Positions 1 through 5,407 of a DNA stretch of 10,034 bases are shown here, one piece after another. A program made the translations under genes and the position numbers. The stretch's first letter is position 1; the number at the start of each line of letters is the position of its first letter. This DNA is from Aigarchaeota archaeon (GTDB lineage: Archaea; Thermoproteota; Nitrososphaeria_A; Caldarchaeales; Wolframiiraptoraceae), in assembly GCA_025059415.1 (NCBI GenBank), contig JANXDQ010000019.1:1-10034 (forward strand), read 5' to 3'. The notes below the pieces were generated by a model that was given only the letters and a program-made list of their open reading frames with translations, was not told the DNA's origin and made no database searches.

Positions 1-63
1 GTCGAGCCATCGAGGACCTTTATGTTTTATGCTTAAGGTATCGTCATAACCCGCCATAAGCAA
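1..63 (-). CDS. Possible 5' end of a leftward gene (partial, runs off left edge)
   Basis: On the reverse strand a frame is open from position 87 to the left edge without a stop. An ATG at 57 would give a 19-residue start, MAGYDDTLSIKHKGPRWLD; an in-frame TTG at 63 would add two residues. A strong ribosome-binding match, GGAGGT, lies at 80-75, about 11 nt before the TTG and 17 nt before the ATG, so the TTG is slightly better placed. A TATA-like stretch on the same strand (110-101) sits about 25 bp before that site. I do not recognise the product from so few residues. The call rests only on the promoter, ribosome-binding site and open frame, and a chance frame cannot be excluded. Confidence 0.35.
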   Translation of the reverse strand, partial: MLMAGYDDTLSIKHKGPRWLD

Positions 64-100
64 CGCTGTAATTAACCTCCAACAAATTCATAGACATATT

Positions 101-110
101 TTATTTATAA
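101..110 (-). promoter_or_regulatory. TATA-like box for a possible leftward transcript
   Basis: Read leftward this is TTATAAATAA, a good archaeal TATA-box match. A start site 25-27 bp further would fall near position 80, right at the GGAGGT motif that precedes the possible partial gene. It supports leftward transcription out of this region. Confidence 0.4.
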
Positions 111-194
111 GTGGTGGCTCGACTTAACTCCACAGACGGTGGTTTCGATGCTGCCTCGAATATACATCTGAGAGGCTTGAATATGTTGATAAAG

Positions 195-204
195 GTTTAA
201 AATT
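195..204 (+). promoter_or_regulatory. TATA-like box of tRNA-Arg
   Basis: The stretch GTTTAAAATT is centred about 24 bp before the first base of the tRNA-Arg gene, the expected distance for an archaeal TBP site with transcription starting at or near the mature 5' end. Confidence 0.55.
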
Positions 205-223
205 TTTGTATGGGATCTAGAAT

Positions 224-298
224 GGGCCCGTGGCCCAGCATGGAGAGGGCGTCGGCCTTCGGAGCCGAAAGTCCCGGGTTCAAATCCCGGCGGGCCCG
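224..298 (+). tRNA. tRNA-Arg (anticodon UCG)
   Basis: The full cloverleaf is readable. The acceptor stem GGGCCCG pairs with CGGGCCC at 291-297, the D-stem GCCC pairs with GGGC, and the anticodon stem TCGGC/GCCGA encloses the loop CTTCGGA, giving anticodon TCG. The T-arm CCGGG-TTCAAAT-CCCGG is perfect. The discriminator is G298. The next bases are CAT, so CCA is not encoded and must be added by the CCA-adding enzyme. There is no intron. This tRNA reads CGA and possibly other CGN arginine codons. Confidence 0.97.
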
Positions 299-323
299 CA
301 TCTAATTCGGAGAACGTAACGAT

Positions 324-346
324 ATTTTTTGAGAAGATCTTCTCCT
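324..346. terminator. Oligo-T tract and 14-bp palindrome between convergent tRNAs
   Basis: ATTTTTT at 324-330 is a suitable oligo-T stop for the tRNA-Arg transcript, since archaeal RNA polymerase terminates at such runs. It is followed at once by the perfect palindrome GAGAAGATCTTCTC (331-344). The palindrome lies after the T-run for the + transcript and is followed by A residues on the - strand, so it is not a classical hairpin-plus-U terminator in either direction. Termination at the T-run is likely; a role for the palindrome is only possible. Confidence 0.4.
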
Positions 347-358
347 AAAAGGGGGGTG

Positions 359-446
359 TGGCGCGGCGGGCGGGATTTGAACCCGCGGGGCCCATCGGGC
401 CACAGGCTTAGCAGGCCTGCCCCCTACCAGGCTAGGGAACCGCCGC
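359..446 (-). tRNA. tRNA-Ser (anticodon GCU), class II, CCA encoded
   Basis: Read leftward from 446, the acceptor stem GCGGCGG pairs with CCGCCGC, and the anticodon stem CAGGC/GCCTG encloses CTGCTAA, giving anticodon GCT. A long variable arm forms a GGCCC/GGGCC stem with a three-base loop, as expected for a class II tRNA-Ser. The T-arm GCGGG-TTCAAAT-CCCGC is perfect. The discriminator is G (position 362), and 361-359 encode CCA directly, unlike the tRNA-Arg next to it. There is no intron. It reads AGC and AGU serine codons. Confidence 0.97.
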
Positions 447-480
447 AGCGAGTTATTATGCCCGCTGGAATAGTTATGTT

Positions 481-492
481 GGTAATTAAAAG
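481..492 (-). promoter_or_regulatory. Candidate TATA box of tRNA-Ser
   Basis: Read leftward the sequence is CTTTTAATTACC, the most TATA-like stretch upstream of the tRNA-Ser gene. Its centre is about 41 bp from the mature 5' end, implying a 5' leader of roughly 15 nt to be removed by RNase P. Confidence 0.35.
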
Positions 493-610
493 ATTTTTGG
501 CTTGGTTTGAAATGCGGTGTTTTTCTTATGGTATCCGCGTTATTTATCACGAAGGAATGTTTTTGGGCTCGGGATCATTCTATTAATGTTTTTAACTCGG
601 CTTGAGGCGT

Positions 611-620
611 CATTTTATCC
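611..620 (+). promoter_or_regulatory. Candidate TATA box of the DUF211-transporter pair
   Basis: CATTTTATCC is centred about 23 bp before the GTG at 638, which would place transcription start at or next to the start codon and make the message leaderless. A second AT-rich stretch at 582-596 could be an alternative box. Confidence 0.35.
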
Positions 621-637
621 GGGTCGGTGAATAGAGG

Positions 638-904
638 GTGTCTAAACGCCCCCTTGTATTGTCTAGGCTCGTCCTAGATGTTTTGAAGCCGCATATCCCA
701 GACCTCATCGACTTTTGTAAAGAACTTTCCACTATTAAGGGGGTTAAGAAGATTTCAGGGGTGGTCGTGGAGGTAGATGTGGAGACGGATACCGTGAAGA
801 TAACGATTGAGGGGAAGGATGTAAACTTCGAAGAGGTGGAAGAGCGCGTAAAGGCCATGGGAGCGGCGATCCACAGCATCGACGAAGTAGTATTCGAGGA
901 GTGA
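638..904 (+). CDS. DUF211 family protein
   Basis: This 88-residue protein has the hallmarks of the archaeal DUF211 family: a start region reading LVLDVLKPH, the central segment VEVDVETDTVKITIEG, and the end AIHSIDEVV. Family members are small (about 90-100 residues), fold as a ferredoxin-like alpha/beta unit, and have no established biochemical role. GTG at 638 is the first start after an in-frame TAG at 632. No properly spaced ribosome-binding site is present, which fits a leaderless message from the TATA-like box at 611-620. A TTG at 659 would give a shorter start closer to some relatives. Seven bases separate the stop from the VIT/CCC1-type transporter gene, so the two are almost certainly co-transcribed. 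The pairing suggests metal sensing or transporter control, which is inference only. Confidence 0.88.
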   Translation: MSKRPLVLSRLVLDVLKPHIPDLIDFCKELSTIKGVKKISGVVVEVDVETDTVKITIEGKDVNFEEVEERVKAMGAAIHSIDEVVFEE

Positions 905-905
905 T
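898..905 (+). promoter_or_regulatory. Ribosome-binding site of the transporter gene
   Basis: GGAGTGAT overlaps the end of the DUF211 gene and lies 6 nt before the transporter ATG. It matches the archaeal consensus GGAGGTGAT with one G missing. The second gene of this pair therefore uses Shine-Dalgarno initiation, whereas the first looks leaderless. Confidence 0.5.
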
Positions 906-911
906 TAAGGG

Positions 912-1505
912 ATGTTTAATAGGTTGAGGGCGGCGATTTCGAGGATTTTCCGGTATTCGGGGGCAGAGGAATACACGAGGAGATACGCCACCATGAATGC
1001 TTTCGACGGAGTCATCACGATTCTAGGGATAATCTTTGGATCAGTTCTCCTCGGTGGGGCGGCCGTAAAGCAGATCCTAGCGGCCGGCATCGGCGCATCA
1101 ATAGCGATGGCGATCTCCGGAGCTAGTGGAACCTACATGACCGAGAAGGCAGAACAGGAGCGGAAGATTAAAGAGATTGAGGAGGCGATGTTGATGAGGC
1201 TTGATGGAACTCTCATATTTAAGGCGCGTAAAAAGGCCGCTATAATCTCGGCAATAGCGGACTCGTTATCCGCCATGTTAGCAGGGCTAGTAACATTACT
1301 TCCATATTTTGCAGCCGCGGCGAGATTGTTAACACCTGAAGCCGCATTTTACTCGTCGACGGCGATAGCGCTCGGCTTGCTCTTTACCCTCGGAATTTTC
1401 CTCGGAAAGATCGCCAATAAGGACGTGATCATGTCCGGATTCAGGTCCCTGATGATAGGATTAGTCACGTTACTATTGATCACGTTGTTAAACTTAGTTC
1501 TCTGA
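912..1505 (+). CDS. VIT1/CCC1 family iron/manganese transporter
   Basis: This 197-residue membrane protein belongs to the vacuolar iron transporter family. About five membrane helices are visible, near residues 30-50, 53-75, 109-137, 145-167 and 174-197. Helix 1 carries NAFDGVI, whose Asp32 matches the conserved transport-site aspartate of plant VIT1. Helix 2 holds methionines (Met66, Met76) at the position of the second site. The loop between helices 2 and 3 (about 77-108) is charged and rich in Glu (EKAEQERKIKEIEEAM), the counterpart of the cytoplasmic metal-binding region, though shorter than in plants. Family members move Fe2+ or Mn2+ out of the cytosol by proton exchange; an archaeal homologue without a vacuole would act as an exporter at the plasma membrane. 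The last 26 bases overlap mtnA on the opposite strand. Confidence 0.9.
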   Translation: MFNRLRAAISRIFRYSGAEEYTRRYATMNAFDGVITILGIIFGSVLLGGAAVKQILAAGIGASIAMAISGASGTYMTEKAEQERKIKEIEEAMLMRLDGTLIFKARKKAAIISAIADSLSAMLAGLVTLLPYFAAAARLLTPEAAFYSSTAIALGLLFTLGIFLGKIANKDVIMSGFRSLMIGLVTLLLITLLNLVL

Positions 1506-2514
1506 GCTCCTCCGGCCTATAGATCCCCTTCTCGGTGATGATGTAGGATACGAGGTCGGGTGGAGTGATGTCGAAGGCCGGATTTAGGGCCCTAACACCC
1601 CGTGGAGCAATCTTCTTGCCATCTATGTATAGGACTTCCTTCTCATCCCTTTCCTCTATAACAACTTCGTCTGGCGTCGATTTGAAGTCGACCGTGGATG
1701 TGGGTGCGGCGACGAGGAAAGGTATGTTATAGTATTTTGCGGCGATTGCGTGGCTTAGCGTCCCGATCTTGTTTATCACGTGCCCGGTCTTCGCCAAAAT
1801 CCTATCAGCCCCAACTATCACCTTGTTGATTAGTCCGCGTTGCATGAGAAATGCCGCCATATTATCGGTGATGAGCTTCACCGGAATTCCATCCCGCATC
1901 AGCTCCCAAGCCGTTAGCTTCGCACCTTGAAGTCTCGGCCTCGTCTCACATGCGTAGACTGTGATCTTCTTTCCCTCCTCAAATGCCGCCCTAATAATCC
2001 CCAGCGCCGTGCCATATCCCGCGGTTGCGAGTGCGCCAGCATTACAATGTGTTAAGATCCCATCTCCATCATCTATCAACTTGGATCCATTGAATCCTAT
2101 CTTCCTGTTTGCCTCCAGATCCTCTTCCATTATCTTTAAAGCCTCGTCCAAGATTAGGCGCCTCAATTCGTCGACCGAGCACCGCGTCTCCGCGATCTTC
2201 ATCACTCTTTCCAGGGCCCAGAAAAGGTTTACAGCGGTCGGCCTCGTATTTCTCAACGTCTCATAGCTTCGCTTAAGTTCTGCTAATAGCTGTTCAACGG
2301 TCTTGGCGCGTGAATGATATGCCGTCAATGCTAAGCCCATTGCGCCCGCGATTCCTATTGCTGGAGCACCCCGAATAGCCATGTCCTTGATCGCCTTTGC
2401 GACTTCTCTCGCCGTTTTCAGTCTAAGATACTTTATTTTATAGGGCAATAATCTCTGATCCAACACGTAAATCGCGTTATTTCTCCAGTAAATTGGCTTG
2501 ATCTCTGATCTCAT
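1480..2514 (-). CDS. mtnA: S-methyl-5-thioribose-1-phosphate isomerase
   Basis: MtnA interconverts 5-methylthioribose-1-phosphate and 5-methylthioribulose-1-phosphate in methionine salvage. The protein shows RGAPAIG near residue 48, a catalytic cysteine in THCNAG (Cys157), ETRPRLQGAKLTAWEL, DNMAA, a catalytic aspartate in VGADRI (Asp237), NKIGT, and the C-terminal NPAFDITPP; the Cys and Asp match Cys160 and Asp240 of the Bacillus enzyme. These features and about 344 residues fit MtnA better than the related ribose-1,5-bisphosphate isomerases or aIF2B subunits. The frame is open to GTG codons at 2526 and 2523, but ATG 2514 has GGTG (2523-2520) before it and gives the usual N-terminus MRSEIKPIYW. 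It is the last gene of the leftward cluster, beginning about 20 bp after the dehydrogenase stop, and its end overlaps the transporter gene. No other salvage enzyme is in the window. Confidence 0.93.
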   Translation of the reverse strand: MRSEIKPIYWRNNAIYVLDQRLLPYKIKYLRLKTAREVAKAIKDMAIRGAPAIGIAGAMGLALTAYHSRAKTVEQLLAELKRSYETLRNTRPTAVNLFWALERVMKIAETRCSVDELRRLILDEALKIMEEDLEANRKIGFNGSKLIDDGDGILTHCNAGALATAGYGTALGIIRAAFEEGKKITVYACETRPRLQGAKLTAWELMRDGIPVKLITDNMAAFLMQRGLINKVIVGADRILAKTGHVINKIGTLSHAIAAKYYNIPFLVAAPTSTVDFKSTPDEVVIEERDEKEVLYIDGKKIAPRGVRALNPAFDITPPDLVSYIITEKGIYRPEELRELSLTT

Positions 2515-2533
2515 ATCTAACACCACGGGGACA

Positions 2534-3499
2534 TCAAATCAAGTTCTCTAGGTCTATATCAATTATCTTATTCCATTTCATCGACTCGAGTATCGCCTCC
2601 GCTATTGCCACGGCTTTCAATCCATCTATAGCATCGGCGAGGGGCTTCTCCCTCTTCTTCACGCATTCAACGAAGTGTCTTAACTCGAGTTTTAATGGTT
2701 CGTCCTGTTTTATTATGGGCTCGATGGCCATATCGGCCTTCTCAAGTGAGACTTCTTGAGTTAGGAATCTTATCGACAGGACTCCATCACTCCCCGTTAT
2801 ATGCATCTCTCTCTTCTTCCTCGGGGTCAGCCAGTTGGCCTCGATAAAGGCGACTTTTGACTCGTCGTCGAGGGTCAAAATCGCTTGAACGTGGTCGTCT
2901 AAGTGGTGTCTCTGACTTCCTCCCTTGGCGTAGACTTGGATTGGGTCTTGTTTAAAGATGAACCTCACGAGGTCGATGTCGTGGATGGCGGTGTCTTTGA
3001 CCACTCCGACGTCTCCAATCCTCTGAGGCCACCACCCAATCCGCCTCCCGTGCGACATTATCACCTCTCCTATCTCGCCCATCTCCAGCAATTGGATAGC
3101 CTTACTAACTGCTGGATTGAACCTTTCGATGAAACCCGTCATAACGATCTTGTTATTGGATTTCATGGAATCTATTATCCTGAGGCATTCCTCCACGGTG
3201 AATGCGAGGGGTTTTTCCACGAAGACGTCTAGCCCGGATTCTAGAGCCATTATAGCGCACTCCGCGTGGGTGGAGGATGGAGTGCAGATGGTCACCGCGT
3301 GTAGATCCTCCTCCCTCAGCATCTCCCTGAGATCCGTGTAAAACTTCTTTACGCCGAAGTAGCTGGCCATGGACTCGGCGCGCTCCCGATCGATGTCGCA
3401 TATCGCCTCAACTGAGACCCCCAATTCTCTTAGGACCCGGATGTGGTTTTTACCCCAAAACCCCACTCCCGCCACTCCAATCCTAAGATTCTCGCGCAA
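2534..3499 (-). CDS. Gfo/Idh/MocA family NAD(P)-dependent sugar dehydrogenase
   Basis: The 321-residue protein opens with a Rossmann fold (LRIGVAGVGFWG, residues 5-16). It carries the family signature EKP with catalytic Lys96, and the active-site run DTAIHDIDLVRF (169-180) with His173 and Asp174/176. Length and motif order are typical of Gfo/Idh/MocA oxidoreductases, which oxidise or reduce a sugar hydroxyl with NAD(P). The substrate cannot be read from the sequence. Its place in a cluster led by a GlcNAc-1-phosphate transferase makes UDP-GlcNAc 3-dehydrogenase or another nucleotide-sugar dehydrogenase the best guess. TTG 3499 is the only usable start: an in-frame TGA lies at 3508-3506 and the Rossmann strand begins four residues in. 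No clear ribosome-binding site precedes it. It follows the small membrane protein gene by 32 bp and ends just before mtnA. Confidence 0.9.
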   Translation of the reverse strand: MRENLRIGVAGVGFWGKNHIRVLRELGVSVEAICDIDRERAESMASYFGVKKFYTDLREMLREEDLHAVTICTPSSTHAECAIMALESGLDVFVEKPLAFTVEECLRIIDSMKSNNKIVMTGFIERFNPAVSKAIQLLEMGEIGEVIMSHGRRIGWWPQRIGDVGVVKDTAIHDIDLVRFIFKQDPIQVYAKGGSQRHHLDDHVQAILTLDDESKVAFIEANWLTPRKKREMHITGSDGVLSIRFLTQEVSLEKADMAIEPIIKQDEPLKLELRHFVECVKKREKPLADAIDGLKAVAIAEAILESMKWNKIIDIDLENLI

Positions 3500-3531
3500 C
3501 TTGGTTCAAGGTTTCTGGATCTAAGTCGCTC

Positions 3532-3783
3532 TTAAGTTTCCTTTTTCCCCATCAGGATCCTATAAAGCCAGAACCTTGTTAGCTTATACCACGCAGTTAC
3601 CCAGCCACCCGCTATCACGAGGCCCACGATAACCCTCAAAATACTCATAGAGCTCATCATTTGGGGATATTCTAGTGTGTAGAATATTGTTATGGCGATG
3701 AGATAGCTGACTACGAGGAATGTAGCCCAGATTACCGTGAAGAGGACGAGGACACTTACAAAATTCTTCCCCAGGCCCATCAC
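3532..3783 (-). CDS. Small two-helix membrane protein linked to the GPT gene
   Basis: This 83-residue protein is not recognised. It has two hydrophobic segments, near residues 9-33 and 47-66, joined by a short loop with Met and Ser (EYPQMMSSMS). The positively charged, aromatic C-terminus (YKLTRFWLYRILMGKKE) probably faces the cytoplasm, which would put both termini inside. The start overlaps the GPT stop: either GTG 3783 (GTGA overlap) or ATG 3780 (TGATG overlap), so translation is very likely coupled. There are no cysteine or metal motifs. Tight coupling to a membrane glycosyl-phosphate transferase suggests a partner, stabiliser or lipid-handling subunit; this is inference from position only. 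The open frame, fused start and helix pattern support a real gene. Confidence 0.75.
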   Translation of the reverse strand: MMGLGKNFVSVLVLFTVIWATFLVVSYLIAITIFYTLEYPQMMSSMSILRVIVGLVIAGGWVTAWYKLTRFWLYRILMGKKET

Positions 3784-4751
3784 AAAGCCCCCTCGATAAA
3801 TAATAGATCCGTGATCAAACCTAGGAATGACGTGAATATTGAGATGGCCATCAAGGCATAGACGGCGCCCCGCTCATCCACCCTTGCCTTGGCGCACAAC
3901 ATTCTCAGCAGGGTTATGGGGGCATCCGACTCCTCGGATGCCGTTAGGAGTCCATCCTCTACCTTTAACGGCCTAACCCTGAACTTCTTCGCCGACCTTA
4001 TTCCCCCAAGTGAGAAGATGATGTGCATCTCGTTCATTATCTGTGGTAGGAGCGCTATTATCGATGCTATCTCGATCCTGCCAATTATCGCGATTGAGGT
4101 AATCGCGGCTCCGATGAATAGGCTTCCAGAATTTCCGGGGAAAATTTTCGCCGGATATTTGTTATATGGGATGAAGGCGAGGAGCGATGCGAGGAATATT
4201 GCTGATAAAATCAATAATTGATAATCTCCTCTAACATAGAATATTATCATGCTCATCACGAAGAACGGGATCGATGTCAAGGCCATGGATCCATTTAGGA
4301 CATCGATGCTATTCACCGCATTACATACTATTGGATATGAGGAGAGGACTAGGATCGGATAGATGTTATAAAGTCTGGTCTTTCCCAAGAAGGGGATCAC
4401 GGGTCTTGGAGTGAATGCCCCCGCTAGGAGGATGGGAAGAGCAGGTAATAAGAGCAGAATTGGCTTCAACCTCGGATTTATCTCCTCCATAAAGTCCTCG
4501 AAAAATCCTATAATGGCCGCGATAAAACAAGAGAGAGCTATCACCCCGGCAAAAGCACCACCACCTAAAACATGGTTCAGAAGGAGGCCGGCAATTGTGC
4601 CGAGAATCAACGGCAATCCTCCAGTCTTCGGTATGATTGGTCTCCAAGATTTATGGACATCCACCCCCAAGATCCTGAGAGATAAGCCGAGTTTGATGGC
4701 CAATGGGGCTGTGAGAAAAGTGACTATGAAGGTCATTAAGGCCTCAAACAT
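3780..4751 (-). CDS. GPT/MraY-superfamily UDP-GlcNAc:polyprenyl-phosphate GlcNAc-1-P transferase
   Basis: This 323-residue protein, with about ten membrane helices, belongs to glycosyltransferase family 4 (Alg7/GPT, AglH, MraY, WecA). Visible motifs in order are DVHKSWRPIIPKTGG (31-45, substrate loop), GFFEDF (82-87, the DD site), NAVNSIDVLNG (144-154, with the metal-site Asn147), FPGNSGSLFIG (204-214), and a long cytoplasmic loop around 250-272 (RVRPLKVEDGLL) that resembles the nucleotide-sugar loop. The family transfers sugar-1-phosphate from a UDP-sugar to dolichyl phosphate, the first step of archaeal N-glycan assembly. Two usual acidic positions differ: DD reads Glu85-Asp86, and the FxGD aspartate, a magnesium ligand in MraY and human GPT, is Asn207. 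The length is normal and the frame intact. ATG 4751 lies about 27 bp after a TATA-like box, so the message is probably leaderless. It heads the leftward cluster. Confidence 0.88.
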   Translation of the reverse strand: MFEALMTFIVTFLTAPLAIKLGLSLRILGVDVHKSWRPIIPKTGGLPLILGTIAGLLLNHVLGGGAFAGVIALSCFIAAIIGFFEDFMEEINPRLKPILLLLPALPILLAGAFTPRPVIPFLGKTRLYNIYPILVLSSYPIVCNAVNSIDVLNGSMALTSIPFFVMSMIIFYVRGDYQLLILSAIFLASLLAFIPYNKYPAKIFPGNSGSLFIGAAITSIAIIGRIEIASIIALLPQIMNEMHIIFSLGGIRSAKKFRVRPLKVEDGLLTASEESDAPITLLRMLCAKARVDERGAVYALMAISIFTSFLGLITDLLFIEGAL

Positions 4752-4772
4752 CCCAAGAAAGAAATCCCACTC

Positions 4773-4782
4773 AAGATAAAAA
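4773..4782 (-). promoter_or_regulatory. TATA-like box of the GPT cluster
   Basis: Read leftward the sequence is TTTTTATCTT, centred about 27 bp before ATG 4751. Transcription would start at or next to the ATG, giving a leaderless message for the first gene of the four-gene cluster. Confidence 0.5.
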
Positions 4783-4796
4783 CATTATGAAATGTT
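4781..4796. promoter_or_regulatory. Inverted repeat overlapping the GPT promoter, possible operator
   Basis: AACATT-ATGA-AATGTT is a perfect 6-bp inverted repeat with a 4-bp spacer. It overlaps the upstream edge of the TATA-like box, where the TFB recognition element lies, so a dimeric regulator bound here could affect TBP/TFB recruitment. No regulator can be named. Confidence 0.35.
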
Positions 4797-4864
4797 GGTT
4801 AAGGATTTGGATGCGCGCCGCGTAGACCCAGAAACCTCTTGGAATTTCATCTCATCCTTGGAAA

Positions 4865-4874
4865 AGATTAAAAC
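4865..4874 (+). promoter_or_regulatory. TATA-like box of the zinc-ribbon/UPF0282 pair
   Basis: AGATTAAAAC is centred about 34 bp before the TTG at 4904, giving a predicted start near 4896 and a leader of under ten bases. Confidence 0.4.
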
Positions 4875-4903
4875 TAAGCCTCTCTTCCTTCCTTTAGAAG
4901 AGG

Positions 4904-5407
4904 TTGAACAGTAGGTTTTTGGCCGCTTCCATAGCGTCCTACACGCTGTTTTTACTCTCACCTCTTCTCTGGCAATTCGCTGGATTAATCTTAATTACTA
5001 AAGAAATCTCATCCATACTTTCCATAATGCTCCCGATGATCTTGACGGCGGTCATCTCCAATATACTGATAAGGGGCCCCAAACTATCTCCTTTTCCACC
5101 AATAATTGGCGGGCTATTGGCATTGCTAACATCCCACTTACTTCTCGGGCACCCCCCCAACCTCCCCTCACAAACATCTACATACATTTACTACTCAGCT
5201 TCAACATTTGCCTCGGGAGCCATCGCGTTGATCCTCAGCCTTCTAAGAGGGAAAAAGAGGCCGCGCGAGGTCGCGGAAGAGGTTGGCGTAGAAGAGGTCG
5301 CCGAGGAATTGATGTCGAGGTGCCCACATTGTGAACGCGAGATCCCATCCGACTCAATCTTCTGTCCCTTATGTGGAGGTAAACTCAGAGAAGAAGTGGA
5401 GACATGA
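4904..5407 (+). CDS. Four-helix membrane protein with C-terminal zinc ribbon
   Basis: This 167-residue protein is not assigned to a named family. Four hydrophobic segments are visible near residues 11-31, 35-57, 63-82 and 95-115. A charged linker rich in Glu and Val (about 117-137) follows, then a zinc ribbon with CPHC at 140-143 and CPLCGGKL beginning at Cys154. The CxxC spacing of ten residues is typical of small zinc ribbons at protein ends in archaea. The ribbon most likely lies in the cytoplasm. TTG 4904 is taken as the start; TTG 4919 is an alternative, and neither has a well-spaced ribosome-binding site, so the message may be nearly leaderless. The stop overlaps the UPF0282 start as ATGA, implying coupled translation. 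Function is unknown; a membrane anchor or sensor for a partner is possible. Confidence 0.8.
   Translation: MNSRFLAASIASYTLFLLSPLLWQFAGLILITKEISSILSIMLPMILTAVISNILIRGPKLSPFPPIIGGLLALLTSHLLLGHPPNLPSQTSTYIYYSASTFASGAIALILSLLRGKKRPREVAEEVGVEEVAEELMSRCPHCEREIPSDSIFCPLCGGKLREEVET

Larger units (their letters stand above)
1..123. repeat. Long-range inverted repeat (12-bp arms, about 99-nt interior)
   Basis: GTCGAGCCA at 1-9 is the exact reverse complement of 115-123, and three more pairs (10-12 with 112-114) form if G-U wobbles are allowed. The arms could close a structured RNA or be a chance match; nine exact bases in a region this size is only mildly unlikely. The left arm starts at the window edge, so it may extend further. 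The leftward transcript proposed here would begin inside the repeat and lack one arm, which argues against an RNA stem for that transcript. Confidence 0.3.

Noticed and set aside
124..223. C/D-box guide RNA (a CTGA at 168-171 resembles a D box).
   Set aside because: No convincing C box or matching C'/D' pair at suitable spacing on either strand.
302..550. Open frame of 82 codons on the - strand over the same tRNA.
   Set aside because: It reads through the tRNA-Ser gene itself and has no ribosome-binding site or protein-like composition.
329..586. Open frame of 85 codons on + across the tRNA-Ser gene (contains GGRDLNPRGPSGH).
   Set aside because: It is the antisense translation of tRNA-Ser, a well-known source of false protein annotations; nothing outside the tRNA supports it.
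1480..2526. Ribose-1,5-bisphosphate isomerase or aIF2B subunit instead of MtnA.
   Set aside because: Full MtnA length, the N-terminal RGAPAIG segment, and the ETRPRLQGAKLTAWEL and NPAFDITPP motifs favour MtnA; the RuBisCO-linked isomerase is usually shorter and differs in the N-terminal region.
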